Shown here: piece after piece, positions 23,286-34,500 of the stretch
How positions within the stretch are numbered: the first letter of the stretch is position 1
How the letters are laid out: every line of letters starts with the position of its first letter
Assembly: GCA_009363875.1 (NCBI GenBank)
Contig: CM018696.1
Span: 91,224,215-91,288,214 of the forward strand
Direction of reading: 5' to 3'
DNA from: Mikania micrantha
Lineage: Eukaryota > Streptophyta > Magnoliopsida > Asterales > Asteraceae
DNA length: 64,000 nucleotides
The notes under the pieces: generated by a model
The model's input: the letters and a program-made list of their open reading frames with translations, nothing else
The model's database searches: none
What the model was told of the DNA's origin: nothing
Made by a program: the position numbers and the translations under genes

Positions 23286-24843
23286 TAATCACCTTAATTG
23301 CAGAAACCTGATTAACGTTGACAAGATCAACCCAAATCTTTGGTTTTTTTCATAACATTTATTGTACATGTACAAAACTATGTGATGAATTTGCACAAGC
23401 CCATAAAAAACAGTCTTCTTCACAAATAATAAATATCATGAAAAAACCCAAAGATTTTAGTTGACCTTGTCAAAGTTAATCGGGTATCTGCAATAAATGT
23501 GAATTATTATAGGATCCCAATCACACACACATGTATAAACTTTTTTGTTCCTTTGAGAATCAGAGATAAGTCAACATAGAGACTAATTAAATTTTCGCAT
23601 CTTTCTTACGGTTATTCATTGTTTTTCAATTATGTTGGTATTTTTTATTGATTTGATTATTAAAAAAACAAGTAAATGATCCATATATAATTTTAGGTGG
23701 AACAACTTGTTGATCATGTTAATCATTGTTGCATAAGTGAAAAGGCTGTGAATATAGGTGAAATTGCATTTACAACATCACTTAATGTTCTCTCAAACCT
23801 CATGTTTTCAATGGATATGGCTCAATATGATTCCGAATCATCTAAAGAATTCAACGATGCCGTACGTGGTGTATTGGAAGTTGTAGGGAGGCCAAATATA
23901 GCAGATTTTTTCCCAATTCTTAAACCCTTTGATCCCCAGGGATTATTTCGACGTGGAAGTATTCATGGTAAGAAGATATTAACTACCCTCAACAAGATCA
24001 TTAATCAACGATTGCAAACAAGATCAACTTCATCTATTACACCTAACAATGATGTGTTGGACTCATTGCTCAATATTGGCCTAAATGATGAGTCCAAGTT
24101 CAATAGAAATGACATGAGACATTTGTTTTTTGTAAGTATTAGCGTTATTATGCTTCATGCGACCAACACATAAGATAATTGCTTCCACTTGGTTGGACAT
24201 AAATCCAAGAATTTTTTTTCATGCAATATTGTAGACTCTATTTGTTGCGGGAGGAGATACGACATCGATCACCTTGGAATGGGCCATGGCGGAACTTATT
24301 CACAATCCAGATAAATTTCAAACGACTCGATCGGAGATCATGAAACTCATGCAAAACAACAAGAGGAACATACAAGAAGAAGATATCTCTCAACTTCCCT
24401 ACCTACAAGCTGTTATAAAAGAAACTCTTCGATTGCATCCTCCTGGCGCCTTTCTTGTCCCTCATCAAGCCATACATGACGTAGAGATCCAAGGCTTCAT
24501 GGTACCAAAAAATGCACAAATCCTTTGTAATGTGTGGGCGATGGGACGAGACCCAAAAATTTGGTCCAATCCTGAGAAGTTCATGCCAGAAAGGTTTTTG
24601 AAAGTTGATATTGATTATAAAGGCCAAGATTTTGAGCTTGTTCCATTTGGTGCTGGAAGGAGGATGTGTCCTGGATTGAATATGGCACACAGATTGTTAC
24701 ATATAATGTTAGGTTCTTTAATTAAGAACTTTGATTGGAAGCTTGAAGGAAACATGAGACCACAAGACATGGATATAAGGGAGAATTTTGGGCTTACTTT
24801 GCCAAAGAATACACCACTCAGGATCATTCCACTCATGCTTTAA
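21385..24843 (+). CDS. cytochrome P450, CYP76B-like (CYP-2)
   Basis: Exons 21385-21840, 23697-24131 and 24235-24843 join in phase 0 to encode 499 aa, an ER-anchored P450 inferred to oxidise terpenoid or phenolic substrates. Motifs: PPGP hinge after a hydrophobic N-terminus, WRRLRR C-helix, I-helix AGGDTT (about 302-307), KETLRLHPP, PERF, heme loop FGAGRRMCPG (Cys442). The K-helix exit reads PPGAFLVPHQ, shared only with CYP-1; CYP-3 has PPVPLLVPHQ and CYP-4 PPAPFLVPHQ, a segment that corresponds to substrate recognition site 5. Large parts of exons 1 and 3 are nearly identical in DNA to CYP-1 while the N-terminus is not, which fits recent duplication with possible gene conversion. Intron 1 (1856 bp) is swollen by AT repeats and MITEs. 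The gene appears intact. Confidence 0.9.
22424..23281. mobile_element. AT-repeat-flanked insertion in CYP-2 intron 1
   Basis: Two long (AT)n tracts (22424-22464; about 23214-23281) flank a segment absent from CYP-1. Left GGTTTAGATACAAAATAATTTTT and right, inverted, GGTAAGGTTATTGTACAAATGG are weakly alike and may be terminal repeats of a MITE inserted at a TA-rich target. No coding sequence. Confidence 0.5.
22755..22990. repeat. three tandem units, about 75 bp each
   Basis: TATGTATATG-G-TGATATATGCTA followed by A-TGTACTAATAACACATA-CA-AACATAC recurs three times with drift. It is internal to the intron-1 insertion of CYP-2. Confidence 0.75.
23294..23499. mobile_element. hairpin MITE in CYP-2 intron 1
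   Basis: Inverted arms: ATTGCAGAAACCTGATTAACGTTGACAAG... with CAAATCTTTGGTTTTTTCAT on the left, and ATGAAAAAACCCAAAGATTTT...CTTGTCAAAGTTAATCGGGT on the right, each about 65 bp. Non-coding and absent from CYP-1. Confidence 0.65.
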
Positions 24844-27496
24844 TGGGATAAGTGCCCTTGTGTTTTATAAATAATGATAAAGTAGTACCAATATAATTGT
24901 GTTTGATTTACCTTTTGAAACTTGTGTAGTTGCCTTATGTGAAGAAAAAAAAATAATTTACTTGTTTCTCTAGTTCGATGATTGTAAGTCATGGACTAGG
25001 TTTATGTTTATGTTTTCTTTCTTCTTGTTTTCCTTTGGAATTTATTGGTTATCTTATATACGATATGATTTTTTTTATCGACGAGCTTTGAGTGAGCACT
25101 AACGCTATGTTCCCGAGTTTCTTAAAAGAGAGAACAGAAAGGAAAAGAAATGAGAGGAAAGGAAAGAAAAGCTAGGTAATTTTGCTTAAATTTCCTTCCA
25201 CTTCCCTTCATTTCTTTCCTTAAATGAAACTTGGGAACACAACATGTTTTATTTTCTTTTTCATTCCCTCGTTAAAGGAAACTCGGGAACACAAAAATGT
25301 TTCTCATTTCCTTCCATTTCTCTCCTTAAATGAACTCGGGACCAGAGCGTAATACGTAAATGTTAGTGTCATCTGCCTTTATTTTGATGTACTTTTGTAC
25401 GTACTTTTGTGATCAATTAATATTGTAGTTAGAAAAAAATTATCTCCATGTGAGGTGTTGATCTTTTGTGTCTTGTGATTTTATCAATGCATTCATGCTT
25501 TAAGTTATGAGATTTTAGGTATGGTACTATGGTATGGTTTGCAATGTTAAGGTATGGTATTTTACGGAATGGAACCAAAGCCGACGCAATGGGCCAATTA
25601 AGTAAACCAAACAAGGGCTTAGGGTTTGAAAAAAAAATATGGACTCTAATTTTTTTTTAAAAAGAAAATTATGTTGAACTTTTTTGATTAGTGGTTTTTT
25701 TTTTTTTTAATTTATGGGCTCAGAAGATAATAAGAGATTCAACAAAAACTAACTATAAAACTTTTTAATATTCAATTGAAAAGGATTTTTTTCAAAAATA
25801 ATTAATTATAAACATATTATTAAAGAATTTGTATTTGAAAAACTAGAAAAATAAATTTAATCTAAAACATTTTATACATATAAATATAAACAAAAAAGTT
25901 TCTTTCAACTTCACAAGATATAAACTTTTAGTTTATTATTGTACTTTTTTTTCTGTTTTTTTATTAAAAAAAAAAAAAAGAAAGAAAGAAAGACATTAAG
26001 TTAATTGGTTTTAAAGATTGAGTCGGATCTTATCAACTAAACTGGGTATTAAAAAAGTAATCTTGAAAACTGAGGGAGTTTTGAATGGAATAAATGGGTA
26101 CCCATATATCAAAGCTAATATACCTTCATATGGAGACATAATTTAATTGATTGCACTAAGCATAAAAGGCATTGTAACTCCACTCTATAAGTATCCTTTA
26201 TGGGGTGAATATCTCACATTTTTTTAAATCTCTGGCCTCATTTGGAAAATAATTTGTATTCTGTTAAAAATTCCTCCTGCTATACATTAAATATTTCATT
26301 AAAGACCTTTTAGTGTTACATCCATAAATTGAAACTAAAACTTGTGCAGGTCGTGTGTGGTGCACAACAAAACAATTCAAATCACCAAATAAAATCAATT
26401 AATTAACAATAGAATACAATGAAAGGAAATGATTATGTCTTTGGCGTCTATACACCAACTCTTGATTCATTTGTGACCAATTCTTGACCTTCTTCGATCA
26501 TACCTTTTACATTATTATTATTATATGGCATGCATGTTGTTCTAGATCATATCGTTTCTTGCATGTCATATAATTGACGTTTTTAACCTGGTTTATGGTT
26601 TCGTATCTGTCTTGTCAGATAATGGGTTGTTTTTCTTTTTTTGATTTCCTAGGGTTTATTTACTTAATTGATTCTTCGATGTTTTAGGTTTGCTTAGAAG
26701 CAAACAAAGTTTAAGTGTGGATTTTTTTATTTTTTGCAAAACACGTATATTTTTAGTGTATAATTACCTATGTTTTGAGTAGTTTTTATTACAAAGTCGT
26801 TAGATTTTGGTGTTTATTTGATTTTATGTTGAATTTACAGGTCTTGGTTCATAAACGAGCTCATTTAAAAAGAAAATCCACATCATAACGAGTTGATCGA
26901 ACTTAGGGAAGCAAAAGTGAAAAAAAAGTTTTTTTTTTTGCATCAAAGTGAACTGACAGGGATTCTATTAGCAGTCCGCCTAAAAATTTCAGATTAGTGT
27001 CACAACCATAATCCATGGCTTAGCCAAGAGATTTTTCAGGTTAAAATTAACAATATATTTCAATCAACGTGACTATAAGTTTCAAAGAGGAGACACTAGA
27101 AACGTCTGACCAACTGGGAAAATCTTCAATTGAAAGCATGAAATACATGTTTCGAACTTATAAATTAGCTTTAAAACTAATATTACACAAAATGGCATGT
27201 GTCAGTTGACATTTGCTAAACCAACATTCAATTTAAGAATTATTTTAAAACTTACTTCTTAACATTATAAAATAATTTAAAAATTAAGTAAATCACACTT
27301 GTGAGTTTTCTTTTTCAAGAAACAAATGACTCAGAAGCAAAATATGTTCAAAAATTAAACTAAAATCATCTAAAAAAACTTGTGTGTTTGAACCTTGCAT
27401 AGGGGCACAGGTACAAAAAATTCGAACAAAGTGTTGGAAACTTGCATAGGGGTTTAAACTAGTGTGGTCTATTTAATGACGAAGCGACATGGTAAT
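24844..27496. other. 3' flank duplicated with CYP-1 flank
   Basis: Collinear with 9359-11900, non-coding. Homology ends at GACATGGTAAT (27496), exactly where the copia LTR starts in the CYP-1 copy. The main differences are the SINE gained by CYP-1 and the MITE at 25103 gained here. Confidence 0.8.
25103..25349. mobile_element. Tourist-like MITE (247 bp)
   Basis: Starts CGCTATGTTCCCGAGTTTC and, inverted from the right, CGCTCTGGTCCCGAGTTCA. It is flanked by TAA (25100-25102 and 25350-25352). The CYP-1 flank has the unfilled GCACTAATACG site (9785-9795). The 3-bp TAA target suggests PIF/Harbinger mobilisation. It contains repeated AACTCGGGAACACAA units. Confidence 0.85.
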
Positions 27497-27554
27497 CAAT
27501 TTGGAGAAAGAGATGTCTCTCTCAATCCTCTTCAACGACTCTAATAATTAGTTT

Positions 27555-27759
27555 TTATTCTTTTAACAGGTTAAAAAACACCCAAGACGAGGATTTTAAC
27601 TGTACAATCTAATTTAACGCTATGAGGCATATAATTGAGCCCAGCCAAACCTTACAGCTGGCCAACTGGGTAAATCGTCTGATCTAATATCAGCAAATAT
27701 GTCTCCGTCCGAATTCGACTCAAAATCTCCCATAAAAACATTTAAAAAGACAAGGTTAA
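27555..27759 (-). mobile_element. SINE-like repeat, related to 30042-30190
   Basis: AAACACCCAAGACGAGGATTTTAAC ... GCCAACTGGGTAAATC ... CAGCAAATATG parallels the segment at 30060-30190 (ACACCCAAGACGGGATTTCAACC ... AACTGGGTAAACC ... CAGCAAATATG). No clear duplication at its ends. Confidence 0.5.
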
Positions 27760-27773
27760 CTATTATGCTACAA

Positions 27774-27986
27774 CCAATGAGCCTTAGCTCAAGTGGTTGA
27801 GATGAGGTACTCTGTGACTTTAATATTGGAGAGGTCACGGGTTCAAGTCCCGGCATGAACAAAATAGGGGTTTCATGCTGGGCTAGGGGGTTTTCTCTCA
27901 CCAAGTGTGGGTTTCCTCCTATTGGGTGTGGATATGATCGGGTGGGTCTATGACCCGTCAGCGATCCAAATTGTCGGTCAAAAAAG
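27774..27986 (+). mobile_element. tRNA-derived SINE (213 bp)
   Basis: Perfect 14-bp duplication CTATTATGCTACAA (27760-27773, 27987-28000). Box A TAGCTCAAGTGG and a canonical box B GGTTCAAGTCC about 45 bases later. A short A-rich tail. A 5'-truncated relative lies at 32054-32228. Confidence 0.92.
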
Positions 27987-28198
27987 CTATTATGCTACAA
28001 TTAAAGAACTCAAGATGGACACCGAATCCACTCTTGAAGTACTACAACCACCAAATCTTTTTTAAACATTTAAAACAAATGATTTTTTATTAATTTAAAA
28101 TAAAAATAAAATTAATAATAATTAAATTAAAAATAAAAAAGCAAAAATCACAAACAAATACATACTGAATTAAACTAAAAAATACATATTAAATTAAA

Positions 28199-29215
28199 CT
28201 AGCATATAGAACCTGCGCGTTGCACGGGGTCTGATATACTAGCGTAAAACGATATACAAATAAAAACAACCAATAGAACATGAGGTTAAAATCATGTACA
28301 ATAACATGCATGAAAGAGGACGCGTTATTGCCAAGACTGCAGAATACTTAAGCAGTAAAGAGACAAAGCTAGCTACCGAGTGGCGAGTGCCAGTGGCATA
28401 TGAGGCACGAATGTTGATGGTGCTGCTCATTTAACAAAAAAGCACATATCATCTAGTTCTTCCCTGCATTTCAAAGTTATCTCTAAATTCAGTTTGAAGC
28501 CATTAATACAATTGAGAAGCCAGTATCACAACATACTATTCCAAGAGCATAAAGTTTATGCACCAATTACTGAACTAACTATCTGATAACCTAACAATCA
28601 ATTTCCTGATGCTGAAAATTAAGCGGACCACGTAATCAAATAAGATAAGCGTAACACAGTAATGGCCAAATAATAACTAACTTTGAGAAACGAAGCATTC
28701 CGATCGGATCCATACTCTAAGTGTGACGATCGGTAACAATCGGAAAGAATGGAGATTGAAATTGCGGTGACCGCTGCAAAAACACACCGACCCCATAACT
28801 CCGGTGATTATGTGAGGTACGCCGTCCATATCGTCCCTGTTTTGCATCACGATAAAACAGGAAATCATCGATTCATCCTCCAAATTACCAAATGAAGATG
28901 TAACCGACATACCGATTCTGTGTGTTAGGCTACCTAATTCGTCGGATGGTGGAGGAGGGGGCTGGGTGGAGGGTGTGATTGTTGGAGGCTTGGAACTGTG
29001 TTCTGAGAACACAAAGTGGGGCAGAGATGAAATATCTCAAACGCATGCATCAAACGGTTGTACTGCGTGCAATAGAAAGGAAGACAAAAAGCAACAGTGA
29101 TACCCCTCACAAAGTTACTTTTTAATATATATATTAATTAACCTGTTTCACAATCTTAAAACCGATTTCAAACTCGGGTTGGTTGCAGCTGTGTCTTTTA
29201 TAATTATATTATAGA
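28199..29215 (-). mobile_element. Helitron-like element with possible gene fragment
   Basis: The minus-strand 3' end has a stem-loop (CCGTGCAACGCGCAGG) then CTAG and T at 28199-28202. A plausible 5' start TCTATAATATAATTATAAAAG lies at 29215, although it is not preceded by the expected A. The non-repeat-like interior (28240-29010) suggests captured host sequence. No Rep/helicase. Confidence 0.45.
28677..29012 (-). pseudogene. possible captured gene fragment, unrecognised
   Basis: A 111-codon minus-strand frame, with first codon at 29012 (TTG rather than ATG in part of the frame), containing a Pro-rich stretch (TQPPPPPSDELG) and GMSVTSSFGNLEDESM. Base composition is higher in GC than the flanks, unlike typical TE filler. 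A second minus-strand piece near 28430-28380 begins MSSTINIRASYATGTRHS and runs into a GTAGCT that could be a splice donor. I do not recognise the protein. It could be a first exon carried by the Helitron-like element or chance coding. Confidence 0.3.
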
Positions 29216-29388
29216 ACTTTACTAAATTTAATTACTTCAGTAAATTGAGTCGAATGACAAAAATAAAATGCAAAAAGGTATGGATATTGGTACACCGGTG
29301 TATGTATAACAACATTTTTTCTATTTTTCTTAATATTAAAAATATTAAAAAAAATATGTATGAGTAAAAATTATGTGAGTATTATGTT

Positions 29389-29602
29389 TTTTTTTAACGA
29401 CATTTGATCTCAACGTGTGAACCACTGATTTTCAAGCCACGTCACCATGGTCTAGTTACCATGACCTCCGTTGAGACCCCACCACCACCCCAGGAGAAAA
29501 TCGCACCAAAAAACCCCCTGACCTCTTAAGGACCCATATTTCGCCTTCCATGACCTTTCATTTGGAAAGCCAAGGGATACCATTAGGACAAAGCCCCTTT
29601 GA
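29389..29602 (-). mobile_element. SINE (214 bp, minus strand)
   Basis: 13-bp duplication TGAGTATTATGTT (29376-29388 and 29603-29615). On the minus strand it has a box A-like GTCCTAATGG near its start and ends in an A-run. The interior ACCCCAGGAG and ACCCCCTGACC are shared with the element at 30042. Confidence 0.75.
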
Positions 29603-29822
29603 TGAGTATTATGTTATTGATTTAATTTAAACATGATGTATAAAAGAGGGGGTGATGTATAAATATTAGTTCCCATGCAAAATCAGAACTTGCAACATAG
29701 TATGACTTGATTGGACCTTCAATAGTATTCGTTGGTCTCATATCTTATGATCTTATCTTGGCAATTATGTCAGATAATTTCTTATATCAATGAAACTGTG
29801 TCTGTGTACTATTGATTTAGTT

Positions 29823-29957
29823 TCTTTTTTTAACAGGTAGCTTATTCTTCACCTATATTACAGCATAATTACACATTTGTATGGGATTAAACCCATGACC
29901 TTCCATTCTCTTAGACAAGCTTCTACCAAATGGGCTAGTCCCACATTGGTCATTGGC
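29823..29957 (-). mobile_element. tRNA-derived SINE (135 bp, minus strand)
   Basis: 10-bp duplication TGATTTAGTT (29813-29822, 29958-29967). On the minus strand, box A TAGCCCATTTGG, box B GGTTTAATCCC and a terminal A-run. A related plus-strand copy appears at about 30585-30720. Confidence 0.82.
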
Positions 29958-30041
29958 TGATTTAGTTGGTGATTTCCTTCTAAACCAAAGCCTAAATCTT
30001 AGAGCTTCAACATTTAAATTAATTAGTTTGGTTTGTTAATT

Positions 30042-30190
30042 TTTTTTTGAACGGCTTGGTACAACGACACCCAAGACGGGATTTCAACCGTCCCCTCGGA
30101 TTTGACGCTCTGGGGTGTATGCCCGAGCCCACCCCAGGAGGAACCCCACAACTGGGTAAACCCCCTGACCTTGTTTCAGCAAATATGCCT
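30042..30190 (-). mobile_element. SINE-like retroposon (149 bp, minus strand)
   Basis: 16-bp perfect duplication GTTTGGTTTGTTAATT (30026-30041, 30191-30206) and an A-tail on the minus strand. The interior contains GGTTGAAATCCC, box B-like. Possibly 5'-truncated. Confidence 0.8.
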
Positions 30191-30206
30191 GTTTGGTTTG
30201 TTAATT

Positions 30207-30775
30207 AACTTAACAAAACAACTTGAAAAAAAAAATTATCAGATATCCACGTATTAATTCTAAATTTTAAGTTTAGAGATAATATCATTTTAATAATAGA
30301 AACAAATATCGCATATATTAAAAGAGAGAAATTTAGCGGTCACACAGGTTCCATGTAAATTGTGTTCGCAAAGAATTGGATTTGAGACCAATGGTCTCTC
30401 TAAACTAAAACATGTTGAGGCCTCAACCTTCAAATAATGAGTTCTAGTCATGGGGTGACATTTTCTCCGTAATGTCACCAAACCGAGTGCTTGCTCCTGC
30501 AGTTTACCCGTCCCCTCGGTTAGTCAGGTGGGGGGGAGGGTCGGGGTTTACCATGCAATTGGGTTCCCCAATCAAAAAATATATATACATACTAACTCAT
30601 TTGGCAAAAGTTTTGCATCTTAAAATGTAAGATCATGAATCTAATCACATACAATTGTGTAATTTTGCTTAGGGTAGTTTATAAGTAGAATATATTTGTC
30701 GTTTAAAAAAATGATAAAGGTAAGAAATAAAATTCACTTCAAATACTTTTTCATTCATCTCCAATTCAATTGTTA
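30207..30775. other. SINE remnants, no gene
   Basis: 30585-30720 (AACTCATTTGGC ... AAGATCATGAATCTAATC ... TTGTGTAATTTTGCT) is a degenerate plus-strand relative of the SINE at 29823. 30300-30480 holds a minus-strand box B-like GGTCTCAAATCC. 30505-30545 is a short G-rich stretch. No coding region is supported. Confidence 0.5.
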
Positions 30776-31263
30776 AAAGGAAAAATTCCCAATATCCCTT
30801 TTACCAGATAATTTCTCCAAAATGTCCATTGATTTTAAACCAGTACAGGCGTCCGCGGCCCTACTTATACGGGCGACGCTCATATAACCAACAATTTAAA
30901 AATTGTCATATGTCCTCACGCCCATTTGTCACGGGCGCCAGGCCCACGTTGACACGACTGTCACGGGCGGCGGCGGCCATAAATATTTTTTATTTTTATT
31001 TTAAAATGATTTGTTTAATTTTCTTTGGAATTTCCTTGCATATAGGTGGTGCCCAGTTATGTACGGGCGGAGACCATTATATGTACGGGCGGTGCCCACG
31101 TAAGTATGAGGTGCGCGTCCATAGAGAAAAAATGACATCTTTTGATTTGTTAGTTATATGGGCGTCGCCACACGTACAGACAATGGACATTTTATGGCAT
31201 TGAAAATTAAAAGGGTATTTTGAGGAGAGTTTATGGTCGTTTTGGGAATATCCCTTTTTAAAA
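30776..31263. mobile_element. TIR element with TACGGGCG repeats
   Basis: Inverted outer arms: AAAATTCCCAATATCCCTTTT and TTTTGGGAATATCCCTTTTT; further inside AAAATGTCCATTG and CAATGGACATTTTATG. The interior repeats TACGGGCGG / ACGGGCG-CGC motifs in both orientations. A non-autonomous DNA transposon is likely; superfamily and duplication undetermined. Confidence 0.5.
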
Positions 31264-31543
31264 TACAAATATTCAAGCAACTAACAAATTTAAATGGAAT
31301 GACTCATGCTTGAAGGAATAAACAAACAATATATGCCAACAAGAATGTGGTAAAGATGTGAACTACGTACTCTAAATTGGAGAATTGAGATGGATGGGTT
31401 GACTTTATCTGGCGGCTTTATTTGGTCAAAGATAGTGTGCATCAGTCAAAAGATATTTTCCTATATTTAGGAGTCGATACTAAAAGAATTAAATTAAATG
31501 TAAATTGAGTGTTTGCAACGAAATTAAAATCGATATCAAACCA

Positions 31544-34500
31544 ATGGAGTATGTCACCTTATTTTCTTTCCTTCTGGGATTTGCATTTCTTGCCATTATC
31601 TCCGGCCGCCGCAACTCACGGCTTCCGCCGGGACCTTTCCCTTTTCCGATCATCGGAAACCTTTTACACCTCAGTGACAAACCCAACCAGTCTCTCGCAA
31701 CACTCGCCAAGCGTTACGGTCCTTTGATGACACTTAAGCTCGGAAGTAAAACAACCGTGGTTGTTTCATCGCCGGATATCGCCAAAGACTTCTTTCAAAC
31801 ACATGACCATGCATTCTCTAGCAGATCAGTACCCGACAGCGGCAGAGTGGTGAACCACAATAAGTACTCCATGGTCTGGCTGCCGGTCGGAGATCAATGG
31901 AAACGGCTAAGAAGGATAAGCAAAGAACGCATCTTCTCCGAGCATTGTTTAGATGCCAGTGAACTCCTGCGACGGAAAAAGGTAAAACCATGTCACCACC
32001 CTTTATGTAAAAAATTTTATAAACTCTCCTGCTTTGCCCAGACTTTTAATAATTAAATATGTGGCTTTAATATTAGAGAGGTCACGGGTACAAGTTCTTG
32101 GCATAAACAAAACAGAAGTTTCATGTTGTGCTAGGGGTTTTCTCTCACCTTCGATGGGTTTCCTCCTATTGAGTGTGGATATGTTCAGGAGGGTCTATAA
32201 CCCGTCAGTGATCCAAATTGCAGGTTAACAAAACAGAAATAGATAACCCTATATCAACCAACAACCAATAGGATCATAAAAACAAATTAATGATTAACAA
32301 AACAACCAACAGATAACCCTAGATCAAAGCTCAAAGATTCAATGAATTTATAAAAAAAAAAAAAAAAAAAGGATAAATAGAGAAACCCTGGATCAAAAAT
32401 ACACAGAAGAAGAACCCGAGCGTAAAAATTCAAACAATTAACCCTAAATCAAAGCTCAAAGGTTCATTGACTCAGATTAATTAAAGATTTGAGACATACC
32501 TAATCAAAAGCTAAAACGAATAGCCAATCGGTCGCCGCCCACGGCCTGCAGATCGGAGAACAGTCGAAGTGTCGGACAAACACTCAAACAGAGAGAGCAA
32601 TTCGCTTAGAGAACAGCCGAACAAGGAGAGCAATCCGTCGATAACAATGAAGAAACGAGCCCTAGCAAACCAAAAATGTTATTTCGAGACTAAGAGAGAG
32701 TGAGAGACTCGATCAACAATGAGAGTGGAGTACCTTAGAGACTCGAACGGAAGCCCTTCGTCTCCCGCTCGCCGCTGCACTTCCCAATCATCCCGTTGGT
32801 TGCTTCGTCTTCCGTCTCCCAGTGCCCCTTCTAGCTTCTTATTCTGTTGGTGTTTACCCTTTTTTTCTTTTTTATGTTAAACACTTCTCCTTCTAAAAAT
32901 CAAACGTCCGCCTAGAAGTGCGCAAAACGGGGTTTTTTTTAACTGGTTTCGGTAGCGGAACTAGTTCCGGTTTCAATCAGTTCTAGTTTCAGTCAACAAA
33001 GTCAATACCCGGTTTCAGTTCCGGGTTTCGACCGGTTCCGTTCGGGTTTTGGCCGGGTACAGGTGGAACCAGTTCCGGTTTTCCCGGTTCCGGTTTCAGT
33101 TTTAATTTGTCTAAAAAACCGGACTCGTTGTACCAATCGGTTAGAGTATGACCAGGTCCGGTTCCAGATCAGGTTGCCGATTCCTAGTCCGGTTTTTTTG
33201 CCCACCTCTACGTCCGCCCCATTGTTAGTGATTATTTTTGGGCCTTGTGTTTGTTTAATTCTTTTCTAGGCCCATTAATGCGTATTTTTAGTACCCTGCA
33301 AGCAATGTTTTCAGAACCAGAAGAAGATATTCAAAATTTATGAAACGAAACAGATATATAAATTTGTAGATGAGATTTACAGTAACAAATCAAAAACAAT
33401 CACATCATCATCATGAGCATGATTAGCAGCAACAACATCAACAAAGATTTACAGTAACGAAACAGATATATAATTGGCATTTGTTGATGTTGCTGCTGCT
33501 AATCATGCTCATGATGATGATGTGATTGTTTTTGATTCGTTATTGTAAATCTCTATCTTCAAATTTATATATCTGTTTCATTTCATAACTTTTGAATATC
33601 ATCTTCTGGTTTTAGCAAATCCACTCATTCGTGCCATCTGCTGTTTGTTAGCATATGATACCACACGCATTGCAAAGCGACTTCGAACATAAACAACACA
33701 TTTCAAAAATCACAAAAACATTAGAATCATGACAATGAATCAAAATCGTAATCGTTTCAGAATCCGGAACATATTAAAGTGACAAACAAACCTTAAGACT
33801 GGCAAGACCTCCTCTCCAGATAAAAAATTTACGTGTGTGACAATCGGTGCAACATTTGTTCCTGTTTGATGATCGAACAGAGCTCGTAAAATGGGGGCAT
33901 GATTTGGCATATTTAACTGAATATACATTATGTAGTTTTATATATTTTTTAAATAATAAAAACTGAGGTAAGGCTTCATTATTTTTGTTTTTTGATACAT
34001 AAAGCATAAAATTGTCACGCTTGAATCACCAAGTCAAACATTAATCAAGTTGTTTACATGTTTATATTTGCATTAATAGTGTCATCTCTAACATGTAAAC
34101 AAAATAAAATCGATTTGTTTTGTCTGGCCTACAATTGAGTAACCTGCTTTAGGGTTTTGACACCAATAAAAAAGATGACTTAAAAGTATCAAAAGTAAAG
34201 GGAGTCAAATTACTAAATTGATCTTTAAATTAAAAAAAAAAGAAAAAAATAATAAAATTAAAAAAAATTGATTGCCTAATAAGGGTTTTTAAAGTTTTAT
34301 TAAAAATAAATAGTTTTCTTTGAAACATTCCCCAGTTTACGTACACACACATATATACTAGTAAGATTCACGAGCAAATAACAGGAAACATAACACTTAA
34401 GTTAGGTAATTTTATAGGTTTGCATGGTTCGGCTTTGAGCCATAACCATAAAAAAAGCATTTTTTTTAATTTAGTAGTCAACTAAAAGTGACTCTAACTC

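Noticed and set aside
27774..27860. A functional tRNA gene
   Set aside because: Boxes A and B are good, but the segment lies at the head of a 213-bp unit with 14-bp target duplications and an A-rich tail; it is a SINE.
31505..31543. Upstream start for CYP-3 adding 13 residues
   Set aside because: The first codon is GTG, not ATG, and the family N-terminus begins at the MEYVT Met at 31544.
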